Positions 26,941-34,175 of a stretch of DNA of 64,000 nucleotides are shown one piece after another. Location: contig JAQXDE010000035.1 of NCBI GenBank assembly GCA_029251525.1, positions 248,001 through 312,000 of the forward strand, written 5' to 3'. The position numbers were made by a program, and so were the translations under genes. The DNA is from Saprospiraceae bacterium (GTDB lineage Bacteria; Bacteroidota; Bacteroidia; Chitinophagales; Saprospiraceae). The notes beneath the pieces are model-generated. The model saw only the letters and a list, made by a program, of their open reading frames with translations, ran no database searches and was not told the origin of the DNA. How positions within the stretch are numbered: the stretch's first letter is position 1; every line of letters starts with the position of its first letter.

Positions 26941-27783
26941 TTATGGGAATTTAGGAAATTTATCAAAGTTAGGTTTTCGTTTTTCCAAAAATGCATTTCT
27001 TCCCTCTTCTGCTTCTTCAGTCATATAACCTAGGCGAGTGGCTTCACCAGCAAACAGTTGTTGCCCAACCAATCCATCATCAATCATGTTGAAGGCAAAC
27101 TTCAACATTTTTATTGCCATTGGACTTTTCGCTAAAATTTCTTGTGCCCATTGATAGGCGGTATCTTCTAATTCCTCGTGAGGAATAGATGCATTGGCCA
27201 TACCCATAGCAACTGCCTCATCAGCTGAGTAATTTCTTCCTAAGAAAAAAATCTCTCGAGCTCTTTTCTGCCCAACTTGTCGAGCCAAATAAGCAGATCC
27301 ATAACCAGCATCATAACTTGCTACATCAGCATCCGTTTGTTTAAAGATAGCATGCTCCTTACTAGCTAAAGTTAAATCGCAAACTACATGTAAACTATGT
27401 CCCCCTCCAACGGCCCAACCTGGAACTACTGCAATAACAGCTTTATTCATAAATCTGATCTGCCTTTGAACTTCTAAAATATTGAGTCGATGAATTCCAT
27501 CTTCTCCTCTGTATCCAGTTTTGTCACGAACTCTTTGATCGCCTCCAGAACAAAAAGAATAAACTCCATCTTTGGGGGAAGGTCCTTCTGCAGAGAGTAA
27601 GACTACTCCAATAGTTTGATCTTCACGAGCATCAATAAATGCTTCAAAAAGTTCAGAAACTGTTTTTGGTCGAAAAGCATTTCGAACTTCTGGTCGATTA
27701 AATGCTATTCTGGCAACTCCATTTTTTTTTCTGTAAGTAATGTCCACATATTCTTTAGCGGTGATCCAACCATTATTTTCCAT
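26941..27783 (-). CDS. menB: 1,4-dihydroxy-2-naphthoyl-CoA synthase
   Basis: A protein of 280 residues of the crotonase fold that closes the second ring in menaquinone synthesis, turning o-succinylbenzoyl-CoA into 1,4-dihydroxy-2-naphthoyl-CoA. It has the MenB-specific features YSFCSGGDQRVRDKTGY, VPGWAVGGGHSLHVVCDLTL, DADVASYDAGYGSAYLARQV and EIFFLGRNYSADEA, and the usual C-terminal FLEKRKPNF. It is complete and alone. The other men genes are not in the window. It fits the menaquinone-based respiration usual in Bacteroidota. Confidence 0.96.
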   Translation of the reverse strand: MENNGWITAKEYVDITYRKKNGVARIAFNRPEVRNAFRPKTVSELFEAFIDAREDQTIGVVLLSAEGPSPKDGVYSFCSGGDQRVRDKTGYRGEDGIHRLNILEVQRQIRFMNKAVIAVVPGWAVGGGHSLHVVCDLTLASKEHAIFKQTDADVASYDAGYGSAYLARQVGQKRAREIFFLGRNYSADEAVAMGMANASIPHEELEDTAYQWAQEILAKSPMAIKMLKFAFNMIDDGLVGQQLFAGEATRLGYMTEEAEEGRNAFLEKRKPNFDKFPKFP

Positions 27784-28364
27784 GACGTACTATTTTGATT
27801 TATTTTAGAATCGAGTTATTTAAAGTTTCAAATAAATTAATAATTTTAAAACAGAGAATACTTGTTTTAGTTTATCAAATTTAATGCAAGAATACGAAAT
27901 ATCTTCTTGATTTTAATTTCCCCCATCTGCTTCCTATAATTTAGGTTTGAAAACCAATAATTCATTTGCTTTTACTTTATTTCAAATCTTTTTCAGCATA
28001 CTTTGACTAGAGAAGGAATACAAATATTTAATTTTTATAAATTATTTTCATCCCGAAAATATCATTTTTGTTGAAACTAAACATGCTTATATCTTTATTT
28101 TTAATTCAAGCTAAAAACCTTTTGAAGCTTTTAATGTTAAGGCAAAAAAATCATTTAAAATGCTCAGTCAAAGAAACTAAAGTAGTTGAAGAAATCAATG
28201 TAAAAAAAATGGTCGGTAAAAATTTAGAGAAATCCCCTAAGATGTTTTGGAAATGGATGAAGGCCTAAACTAGGTTCGAATTACAATACATTTTAAATTT
28301 GGACTTTAATCAGCTAATCAAACTCACAAGGGAAACTTTAATTAGCTTGTGAGCATTATTTTGT
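27784..28364. other. intergenic stretch with no convincing gene
   Basis: A short plus-strand frame from the ATG at 28083 to 28268 would encode ~61 residues with a hydrophobic start and a basic rest (KMVGKNLEKSPKMFWKWMKA). A neighbouring frame gives another protein-like run (FEAFNVKAKKSFKMLSQRN), so this may be a decayed gene. I cannot assign either. The right end holds a weak hairpin near the end of the methyltransferase gene. Confidence 0.3.
28323..28353 (-). terminator. possible terminator of the methyltransferase gene
   Basis: CTCACAAG (28323-28330) and CTTGTGAG (28346-28353) form an 8-bp stem with a 15-base loop just past the stop of the minus-strand methyltransferase gene. The T run on the minus strand is weak. 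Confidence 0.4.
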
Positions 28365-29159
28365 TTAAATTTTAGTCATTTTAATGGCGTAAACATGAGG
28401 GATTTTTAGTTCTCTTTTTCCGTAATAAAACCATCCATTTTCTAGTGGAGTCATATTTGGAAAACAGTCGTAAGGACTTTCTGCAAACTCTTGAAAATCA
28501 ATTATGTTTAGGCCTTGATGTATTAGTGGACGAATTAAATCTGAGAGAGAGTGCAACCAAAAATATTCTTTAAGCTGAATAGGAGCATTTCGATCAGCAT
28601 AAGTACCTTCTTCCACCTCTGTAAAAGGTTTTCCAATATTAAAGTAAGGGTAAGTTAATTTATCCTTTTCCCAATCAAACATGTACAATACCGGATGGAA
28701 ATCTGCAATAAAAAATGTTCCTCCTGGTTTCAGGAAATGACTAATTACTTTTGCCCATTTTTCTAAATCTGGAAGCCATCCTACAGTACCATAAGAGGTA
28801 AAAACTATGTCAAATTTACCTTCTAGTTTTTGATCCAATTCAAGTACATTACTTTCTATAAATTTCGCATCTAGTTTTAGTTCGGTATTTAACTCTTGAG
28901 CCAATTTTACAGCTTTTGGAGAGAAGTCCACACCCGTGACTTTTGCACCCATTCTTGCCCATTGTAAACTGTCTTGACCAAAGTGGCATTGTAGGTGTAA
29001 CATTGACTTTCCGGAAACATCACCAAGTGCATCAAGCTCTATTTTATTTAATGGATTTTTTCCATTTTTAAAGTCTTCCAAATCATAAAATTCAGAATTT
29101 TTATGTACATCAGTTTTTGAATCCCACAACTTTTTATTGGTGTCGAAATATTCTTGCAT
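28365..29159 (-). CDS. class I SAM-dependent methyltransferase
   Basis: A cytoplasmic protein of 264 residues. Motif I, which binds S-adenosylmethionine, is LHLQCHFGQDSLQWARMGAK followed by VTGVDFSPKAV (motif II). FDIVFTSYGTVGWLPDLEKW and FLKPGGTFFIADFHPVL are motifs IV-VI of the Methyltransf_11/25 type. The usual 'GxGxG' is replaced here by CHFGQD, as in a known subgroup of small-molecule methyltransferases. The acceptor cannot be told. It lies 84 bases downstream of tsaD on the same strand, so it might be co-transcribed with it. Confidence 0.88.
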   Translation of the reverse strand: MQEYFDTNKKLWDSKTDVHKNSEFYDLEDFKNGKNPLNKIELDALGDVSGKSMLHLQCHFGQDSLQWARMGAKVTGVDFSPKAVKLAQELNTELKLDAKFIESNVLELDQKLEGKFDIVFTSYGTVGWLPDLEKWAKVISHFLKPGGTFFIADFHPVLYMFDWEKDKLTYPYFNIGKPFTEVEEGTYADRNAPIQLKEYFWLHSLSDLIRPLIHQGLNIIDFQEFAESPYDCFPNMTPLENGWFYYGKRELKIPHVYAIKMTKI

Positions 29160-29243
29160 TGTCCTTTATTTTTCTTGTAAAGTAACATCACTAAACTTAA
29201 AAGAAATTAATATCATGAGTCATTAATAGTATTTAAGATTAAA

Positions 29244-30245
29244 TCAAACACTCCATCTTGCTACAGGTACCACATCTTGTCCAACAAAATCTTTTTTCAA
29301 ATATTTATAATATCCTGTTACCGCAATCATTGCTGCATTATCAGTACAATATTCAAATCGAGGAATATAAGTTTTCCATCCCATTTCTTTTCCCATTTCT
29401 TCTAGTCCACTTCTTAACGCTGAATTAGCAGAAACACCTCCAGCAATAGCCAAATGTTTAATCCCTGTTTTTTGAGCGGCAATTTTTAATTTTTTCAATA
29501 AAATACTCACAATTCTAGCTTGTACAGAGGCACAAATATCATTTAAATTTTCTTCAATAAATTTTGGGTTCTCTTTTATATTTTTCCTTAAGAAATAAAG
29601 AATAGAAGTTTTCAATCCACTAAAGCTAAAATCTAATTCACCAACTTTAGGTTCTGTAAATTTAAAAATAGGTTCCCCTAATTTAGCATACTTATCAATT
29701 AAAGGTCCAGCAGGGTAGTCAAGCCCCAGCAATTTTCCTGTTTTGTCAAAAGCTTCTCCAGCTGCATCGTCTATAGTTGAACCGAGAAGTTCCATCTTTA
29801 AATGATCTGTAACCTTCACGATTTGGGTGTGTCCACCTGATACCGTTAGGCATAGGAATGGTAAGGGTGGTTTTGGTTCCTCTGCATAATGTGCCAAGAT
29901 GTGAGCTTGCATATGATTGACTTCGATCATAGGAATTTCCAAACTCATAGCAAAGGCCTTAGCAAATGAAACACCCACTAACAGAGATCCAATTAAGCCA
30001 GGACCACGTGTAAATGCTATTGCCGAAAGATTTTCTTTTTTGATTCCAGCTTTTTTTATGGCAGCATCAACAACAGGTACGATATTAACTTGGTGAGCTC
30101 TAGACGCAGCCTCAGGGACAACTCCTCCATATAACTTATGAATCTCCTGATTGGCGATGCAATTGCTGAGAACTTCTCCATCTTGAATAACGGAAGCGGA
30201 GGTATCATCACAAGAAGATTCTATGGCTAAAATTAATACACTCAT
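29244..30245 (-). CDS. tsaD: tRNA N6-threonylcarbamoyladenosine transferase
   Basis: A protein of 333 residues, the catalytic subunit that transfers threonylcarbamoyl from its AMP ester to A37 of ANN-decoding tRNAs, acting with TsaB and TsaE. The N-terminal nucleotide loop ILAIESSCDDTSASVI, the metal-binding H111-x3-H115 (NHMQAHILAH), PFLCLTVSGGHTQIV and AIAGGVSANSALR are all present, and the length is that of the full enzyme. The gene is divergent from the decayed bactofilin on its upstream side. Confidence 0.97.
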   Translation of the reverse strand: MSVLILAIESSCDDTSASVIQDGEVLSNCIANQEIHKLYGGVVPEAASRAHQVNIVPVVDAAIKKAGIKKENLSAIAFTRGPGLIGSLLVGVSFAKAFAMSLEIPMIEVNHMQAHILAHYAEEPKPPLPFLCLTVSGGHTQIVKVTDHLKMELLGSTIDDAAGEAFDKTGKLLGLDYPAGPLIDKYAKLGEPIFKFTEPKVGELDFSFSGLKTSILYFLRKNIKENPKFIEENLNDICASVQARIVSILLKKLKIAAQKTGIKHLAIAGGVSANSALRSGLEEMGKEMGWKTYIPRFEYCTDNAAMIAVTGYYKYLKKDFVGQDVVPVARWSV

Positions 30246-30433
30246 TTTTCTTATTTAATTTCTGTTAATTGTATATTTATGGAAGATCAAAATCTATTGT
30301 TCGCATAATATATATCAATGTCAATGGCTTTTTTTGGACTTGGGTTGCTTGTTTACAACACGAGAAAACAAAGAAATGAAAAAAGGACTAATTTTTTTCA
30401 TCTCATACGTCAAAAACTATTTTAGTTACATCT
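30246..30433 (+). other. intergenic stretch with a possible small-gene remnant
   Basis: From an ATG at 30279 one frame reads MEDQNLLFA, a stop, then MSMAFFGLGLLVYNTRKQRN and FFHLIRQKLF before a stop at 30423. A hydrophobic stretch followed by basic residues could be what is left of a small membrane protein. I cannot name it, and chance is possible. Confidence 0.25.
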
Positions 30434-30463
30434 AAACCAATAGAAACCAATAGAAACCAATAG
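30434..30463. repeat. three tandem copies of a 10-bp unit
   Basis: AAACCAATAG occurs three times without change at 30434-30443, 30444-30453 and 30454-30463. It ends four bases before the ATG of the broken bactofilin gene. Such perfect short repeats arise by slippage and could alter translation or promoter spacing. Confidence 0.9.
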
Positions 30464-30467
30464 AATC

Positions 30468-30871
30468 ATGTTTCGAAGTAAATCCAGAAAAAATCAAAAA
30501 CAGAAAAAAAACTGATACCGTACAATCTTACATCGAAGGTGAACAAGACTTAACTCATATATTTGTACTAGGAATTCAAACTGGTGGAATATTTTCTTTA
30601 AAAGAAAATGTTAGACTAGATGAAATCATAGCTGGGGAAGTAAAATGTGAAAATAAATTGGTTTTGGGAGGTGCAGGAAAAAAAGGGTAATTGGGAGGCA
30701 ACTGATTCTGCAATTGACGGAAATGTTAAGAGGGGAATCAAGGTTTCTGGGACTCTTTAATTGCATGAAACTGCAAAAATGGATGGAATTATTATCACTG
30801 GGAAAATGACAGTAGATTCAGGAGCTTTTTACACAGGTGATTGCCGAGTAGGAGATCAGTATTTCAAATAA
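30468..30871 (+). pseudogene. decayed bactofilin gene
   Basis: The ATG at 30468 gives MFRSKSRKNQKQKKN and a stop. A shifted frame then reads YIEGEQDLTHIFVLGIQTGG, FSLKENVRLDEIIAGEVKCE and NKLVLGGAGKKG before a stop. A third frame continues GNWEATDSAIDGNVKRGIKV SGTL, a stop, and LHETAKMDGIIITGKM TVDSGAFYTGDCRVG. The repeated short beta turns 'I.G.v ... l.l...a.i.G.I' are those of bactofilins, polymer-forming cytoskeletal proteins that shape the cell or place cell-wall enzymes. Two frameshifts (one near a run of A) and one nonsense codon make it non-functional. Whether an intact copy exists elsewhere is unknown. Confidence 0.8.
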
Positions 30872-31005
30872 TGCTTATAAATATGAAAAAAATAAAGATT
30901 TGTTGAATTCATTAGTGAATTTAAAGTAAATAATTACCGATAAATCTTATTTTTTTAATAAAAAATACTAATATTGCGACTTAACAAATTGAAAAAAATA
31001 ATATT

Positions 31006-31605
31006 ATGAGATTGATTATTAACTTAATCTTAATTGGTGTTGTAATCCTTTTGGGTTATCTATTGTTTTTTGGGATTAAAGAGCCAATTGCTTTTGGTGA
31101 TGCTAAAAAAGAGCGTCTAGAAGCTGTTACTAATCGACTGAAGCAAGTTCGATTCGCCCAAGAATTCCACAGAGATATTACTGGTTTATTTGCAAACAGT
31201 TTCGATAGTCTGAAACATGTTTTAACCACAGATTCATTCACCCTTGTGAAAATTATTGGTAACCCTGATGATCCTAATGGAGAATTTACAAGAATTGAAA
31301 CAAAGAAATCTGCGAAAGATTCTCTAGCTTTTCTCTTCAATGATCCAACTAGTAAAGTTAAAATTGTTTTAGACTCTTTGCCTTTTGTTCCATATAGCGG
31401 AGGTGCAAGGTTTACGATTCAAGCTGATACACTAACTTACCAGAAAACACTTGTAACGGTGACAGAGGTAGGAACTCAATGGAAAACATTCATGGGTAAG
31501 TATGCTGATGCAAAATACCAAAGATACGATAACCTCTACTTCCCAAATAATTTAGTGAAATTCGGAGATATGTCAGGGCCAAACCTTGGTGGAAATTGGG
31601 AATAA
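31006..31605 (+). CDS. conserved Bacteroidota membrane-anchored protein of unknown function
   Basis: A protein of 199 residues. An N-terminal membrane helix or uncleaved signal (LIINLILIGVVILLGYLLFF) is followed by a periplasmic domain. It has a helix 'ERLEAVTNRLKQVRFAQEFH' then RDITGLFANSFDSLKHVL, a charged middle (TRIETKKSAKDSLAFLF), and beta-rich DSLPFVPYSGGARFTIQADT ending PNNLVKFGDMSGPNLGGNWE. I do not recognise a named family, though proteins like this often sit beside DUF3822 and rsmD in this phylum. Its last 10 bases overlap the start of the next gene, so translation is probably coupled. Confidence 0.7.
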   Translation: MRLIINLILIGVVILLGYLLFFGIKEPIAFGDAKKERLEAVTNRLKQVRFAQEFHRDITGLFANSFDSLKHVLTTDSFTLVKIIGNPDDPNGEFTRIETKKSAKDSLAFLFNDPTSKVKIVLDSLPFVPYSGGARFTIQADTLTYQKTLVTVTEVGTQWKTFMGKYADAKYQRYDNLYFPNNLVKFGDMSGPNLGGNWE

Positions 31606-32453
31606 TAAATACAAATATTGTTGAAGATTCATTTATAAAAAATGATACTTCAAAATATAACCTGTCCATGCTAATCTGTATGGACAGGTTTTCTTATGTC
31701 ATTTTGGATAATGAAAACCATTTACTAGCATTAAAAAGTTATCTCATTAATGCTAATCAAAAAGCTCCTAGGAAACTTGATAGTGTACTTCAAGAAATCT
31801 TCCTTGATGATGAAGTATTAAAATTACCATTCCAGAAAAAGACTGTTGGTTTTATTAATAACAAAACTACTTTTGTTCCAAATAAACTCTTTGCAGTAGA
31901 GGAGGTTGACACTTACTTAATAAACCAAGTATCTTCATTAGAGAACGATCAAGTATTTGTAGATGAATTAGAATTAATGGATGCAAAAAATGTTTATTCA
32001 TTTGATCAAAACATTTATTTCTTACTTAAAAGCTACTTACCTAATGCTCGCTTTGTCCATAATGCTACTTCAGTTGTGAAAGGCTTCTCATTTAATCAAA
32101 ATGAAAATACTGGAAAAAAGGTATGCATTAATGTTAAAGAAAATCATTTGCAAATTGCTCTTTTTGACAATCAAGAATTGATTTTTTATAATTCATTTGC
32201 TTTTCAAAATGAAAAAGATTTTATTTATCATGTAATGCTAGTTTTTAATCAATTTGGATTAAATGTTGATTCGAATTCGGTCATATTATCTGGGCAAATA
32301 ACTAAAGATTCTAAGATTTATAGAATGTTATTTCGATACATTAATCAAATTCAATTCTCAAAGGCTCCTTCAGCCATTCAATTAGGTGGTAATTATCACG
32401 GTATTCCAACTCATTTTTTCTTTGATTTATTTAGTTTAGGATTATGCGAATAG
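31596..32453 (+). CDS. DUF3822 family protein
   Basis: A cytoplasmic protein of 285 residues. The proposed start is the TTG at 31596, inside the previous gene. The first in-frame ATG (31668) would cut off the conserved opening EDSFIKNDTSKYNLSMLICM. The pattern DRFSYVILDNENHLLALKSY, FLDDEVLKLPFQKKTVGFIN and FSFNQNENTGKKVCINVKEN matches DUF3822, an actin-like ATPase-fold family of unknown role restricted largely to Bacteroidota. It overlaps rsmD by 10 bases, and this pairing is common in the phylum, which suggests a link to rRNA modification or ribosome assembly (inference). Confidence 0.85.
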   Translation: MGIINTNIVEDSFIKNDTSKYNLSMLICMDRFSYVILDNENHLLALKSYLINANQKAPRKLDSVLQEIFLDDEVLKLPFQKKTVGFINNKTTFVPNKLFAVEEVDTYLINQVSSLENDQVFVDELELMDAKNVYSFDQNIYFLLKSYLPNARFVHNATSVVKGFSFNQNENTGKKVCINVKENHLQIALFDNQELIFYNSFAFQNEKDFIYHVMLVFNQFGLNVDSNSVILSGQITKDSKIYRMLFRYINQIQFSKAPSAIQLGGNYHGIPTHFFFDLFSLGLCE

Positions 32454-32980
32454 TAGGTGGAAATTTTAAAGGGCGTAAATTTAATCCTCCTGCGAAAAGT
32501 TGGCCAACACGACCAACTACAGACTTTTCTAAAGAGGCATTGTTTAATATTCTAAATAATACTTGGGACTTTGAAGGGATGAAGGTTTTAGACTTATTTG
32601 GAGGTACTGGTAATCATAGTTATGAATTTATTTCTAGAGGATGTAATGATGTAACTTATGTAGACAAATTTGGTGGATGTATTTCATTTGTTAAGCAGAC
32701 TGCGAGAGATCTTGAGATTGAAAATAAAATCAATATTGTTCGCGGAGATGTGTTTAAATTTATTGAAACAACTCACTTGAAGTTTGATTATATTTTTTGT
32801 GGACCACCTTATCCTTTACCACGATTGGCAGATCTTCCTGATTTAATTTTTAAGCATGAGTTGTTAGCAGAAGAGGGGTGGGCAGTTGTTGAACATAATG
32901 CAATTAATGATTTTAAAAAACACGAACATTTCTTTGATGAGCGTAAATATGGAGGAACTATTTTTAGTTTTTTTAAGTAA
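32444..32980 (+). CDS. rsmD: 16S rRNA (guanine966-N2)-methyltransferase family protein
   Basis: A protein of 178 residues that methylates G966 of 16S rRNA. It begins with the diagnostic MRIVGGNFKGRKFNPPAKSW, then RPTTDFSKEALFNIL. The S-adenosylmethionine loop is VLDLFGGTGNHSYEFISRG, and the catalytic NPPY-type motif appears as FCGPPYPLP. The length is typical. It starts within the end of the DUF3822 gene and closes a three-gene operon starting at 31006. An ARG-rich or extra domain is not present. Confidence 0.93.
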   Translation: MRIVGGNFKGRKFNPPAKSWPTRPTTDFSKEALFNILNNTWDFEGMKVLDLFGGTGNHSYEFISRGCNDVTYVDKFGGCISFVKQTARDLEIENKINIVRGDVFKFIETTHLKFDYIFCGPPYPLPRLADLPDLIFKHELLAEEGWAVVEHNAINDFKKHEHFFDERKYGGTIFSFFK

Positions 32981-33132
32981 ATAATATTTTTTAAGCCAAA
33001 TAAGGATAAGGTTTAATCATTTAAGTTCATCCAATTTAACTTTCATTTTTACCATTCTCCTCTTTACTTGTCTTGCGTGTAATACTGGTTCAAACCTTGA
33101 ATTTACACAGTGTATTACAATCAAAAATTTAC

Positions 33133-33140
33133 TATTTTTG
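33133..33140 (+). promoter_or_regulatory. TAnnTTTG -7 box
   Basis: TATTTTTG lies 26 bases before the ATG at 33167 and matches the Bacteroidota -7 consensus. It also argues that the gene starts at 33167 and not at the upstream ATG at 33110, which would lie before the promoter. Confidence 0.5.
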
Positions 33141-33166
33141 CACTTGCTTTTACAATTTCGTTTCTC

Positions 33167-33601
33167 ATGAAAAAATTAATTTGGATCATCCTACTTTTTT
33201 TGTGTTATTCTTCCTTTGGGCAGGGTAACTTAAATGGCTTGTGGTCAGGAAAAATTACACAGGAAGAAGGCGGGTTTGCTCCAGATTATACTTTCGAAAT
33301 TTATATTACTCAGGATGGAAATAAGATTAAGGGTAGGTCATATGTTTATGTCGATGAAATATATGCATCATTTGATATTTTAGGAGAAGTCAATAATGAA
33401 ATTTATTTAAGTTTGAGAGATAATGAAATCTTAGACAACAAAGTAAATGATGGGATGGAGTGGTGTTTGAAAAAGTATCAATTGGTATTTAAAATAAAAA
33501 AAGGAATTTCTAGTTTGGAGGGTTTTTGGCAGGGAAAAACTTCTTTCAGTACCTGTATTCCAGGTAAAGTTTTTTTAAAAAAACAGGCTCCTAGAGCCTG
33601 A
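33167..33601 (+). CDS. small secreted protein of unknown function
   Basis: A protein of 144 residues from the ATG at 33167, with a signal peptide MKKLIWIILLFLCYSSFGQG. The mature part has strands LNGLWSGKITQEEGG, YTFEIYITQDGNKIKGRSYV and SSLEGFWQGKTSFSTCIPGK. The repeated 'L.G.W.GK' motif suggests a small lipocalin- or DUF-type beta barrel found in many Bacteroidota. The stop codon at 33599-33601 lies inside the terminator stem, so the last few residues (KKQAPRA) may be recent additions or the gene may be slightly truncated. It stands alone. Confidence 0.65.
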   Translation: MKKLIWIILLFLCYSSFGQGNLNGLWSGKITQEEGGFAPDYTFEIYITQDGNKIKGRSYVYVDEIYASFDILGEVNNEIYLSLRDNEILDNKVNDGMEWCLKKYQLVFKIKKGISSLEGFWQGKTSFSTCIPGKVFLKKQAPRA

Positions 33602-33607
33602 ATTTTT
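33584..33607 (+). terminator. terminator overlapping the stop codon
   Basis: CAGGCTC-CTA-GAGCCTG (33584-33600) is a perfect GC-rich 7-bp stem with a 3-base loop, preceded by A7 and followed by AATTTTT. The stop TGA of the small secreted protein begins within the right arm. Confidence 0.7.
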
Positions 33608-34175
33608 AAATGAAAAAAAATTACTTTTGCGGAATATTTAATGATTGAAACAAACATATCATTCTTTTTTTCCAAATTTATTATAGTACAACTCTTAATC
33701 AATATCATTTTTTAGAGATCTTGAATGATGTATTAATTGGGCTGCAAAATGTAGATCAGTTTTAACTCATGTAGGTTTGGTATTTACAAATAAGTATGAC
33801 ACCATGGCCTAAAATATCGATGAATAATTTGGAAGTTATTAAATTGAAATACAAAGTATGGAAAAGGTTAAAAAGAGAAACTTTGGATTAGGGATAAAAT
33901 GAAATAATAGAATGAGATCATACATACTTTAAAACTTTATAAAGTTGTTCTTGAAATTATCAAATGTCAAAGAAAATAGGAACAATTTTTATCAATGATT
34001 TTCAATCAAAAATTCCAAAAAAATATAATATCGAATTTATAAATCAAGGGATAAACTAGAAATAAATAATTGAATATCACCTAAGGAAACTAAAAGTTTA
34101 GTTTTTATTTAACAAATCAAAACAAACCTGATTTCCTGAATTCGAAAAAAAATAAAATAAATTAATATCCGATTA
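33608..34175. other. intergenic stretch without a recognisable gene
   Basis: TACTTTTG at 33622-33629 matches the -7 consensus and is followed by ATG at 33641, but the frame (MIETNISFFFSKFIIVQLLI) stops after 24 codons. This might mark a decayed gene. The right 450 bases, the region before argS, hold nothing I can identify. Confidence 0.35.

Noticed and set aside
28083-28268. Small basic protein of ~61 residues
   Set aside because: A second frame over the same DNA looks equally protein-like and nothing matches a family I know. Noted only in the gap entry.
33622-33664. -7 box followed by ATG in the gap before argS
   Set aside because: The frame stops after 24 codons and cannot be linked to a protein. 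It may mark a lost gene.
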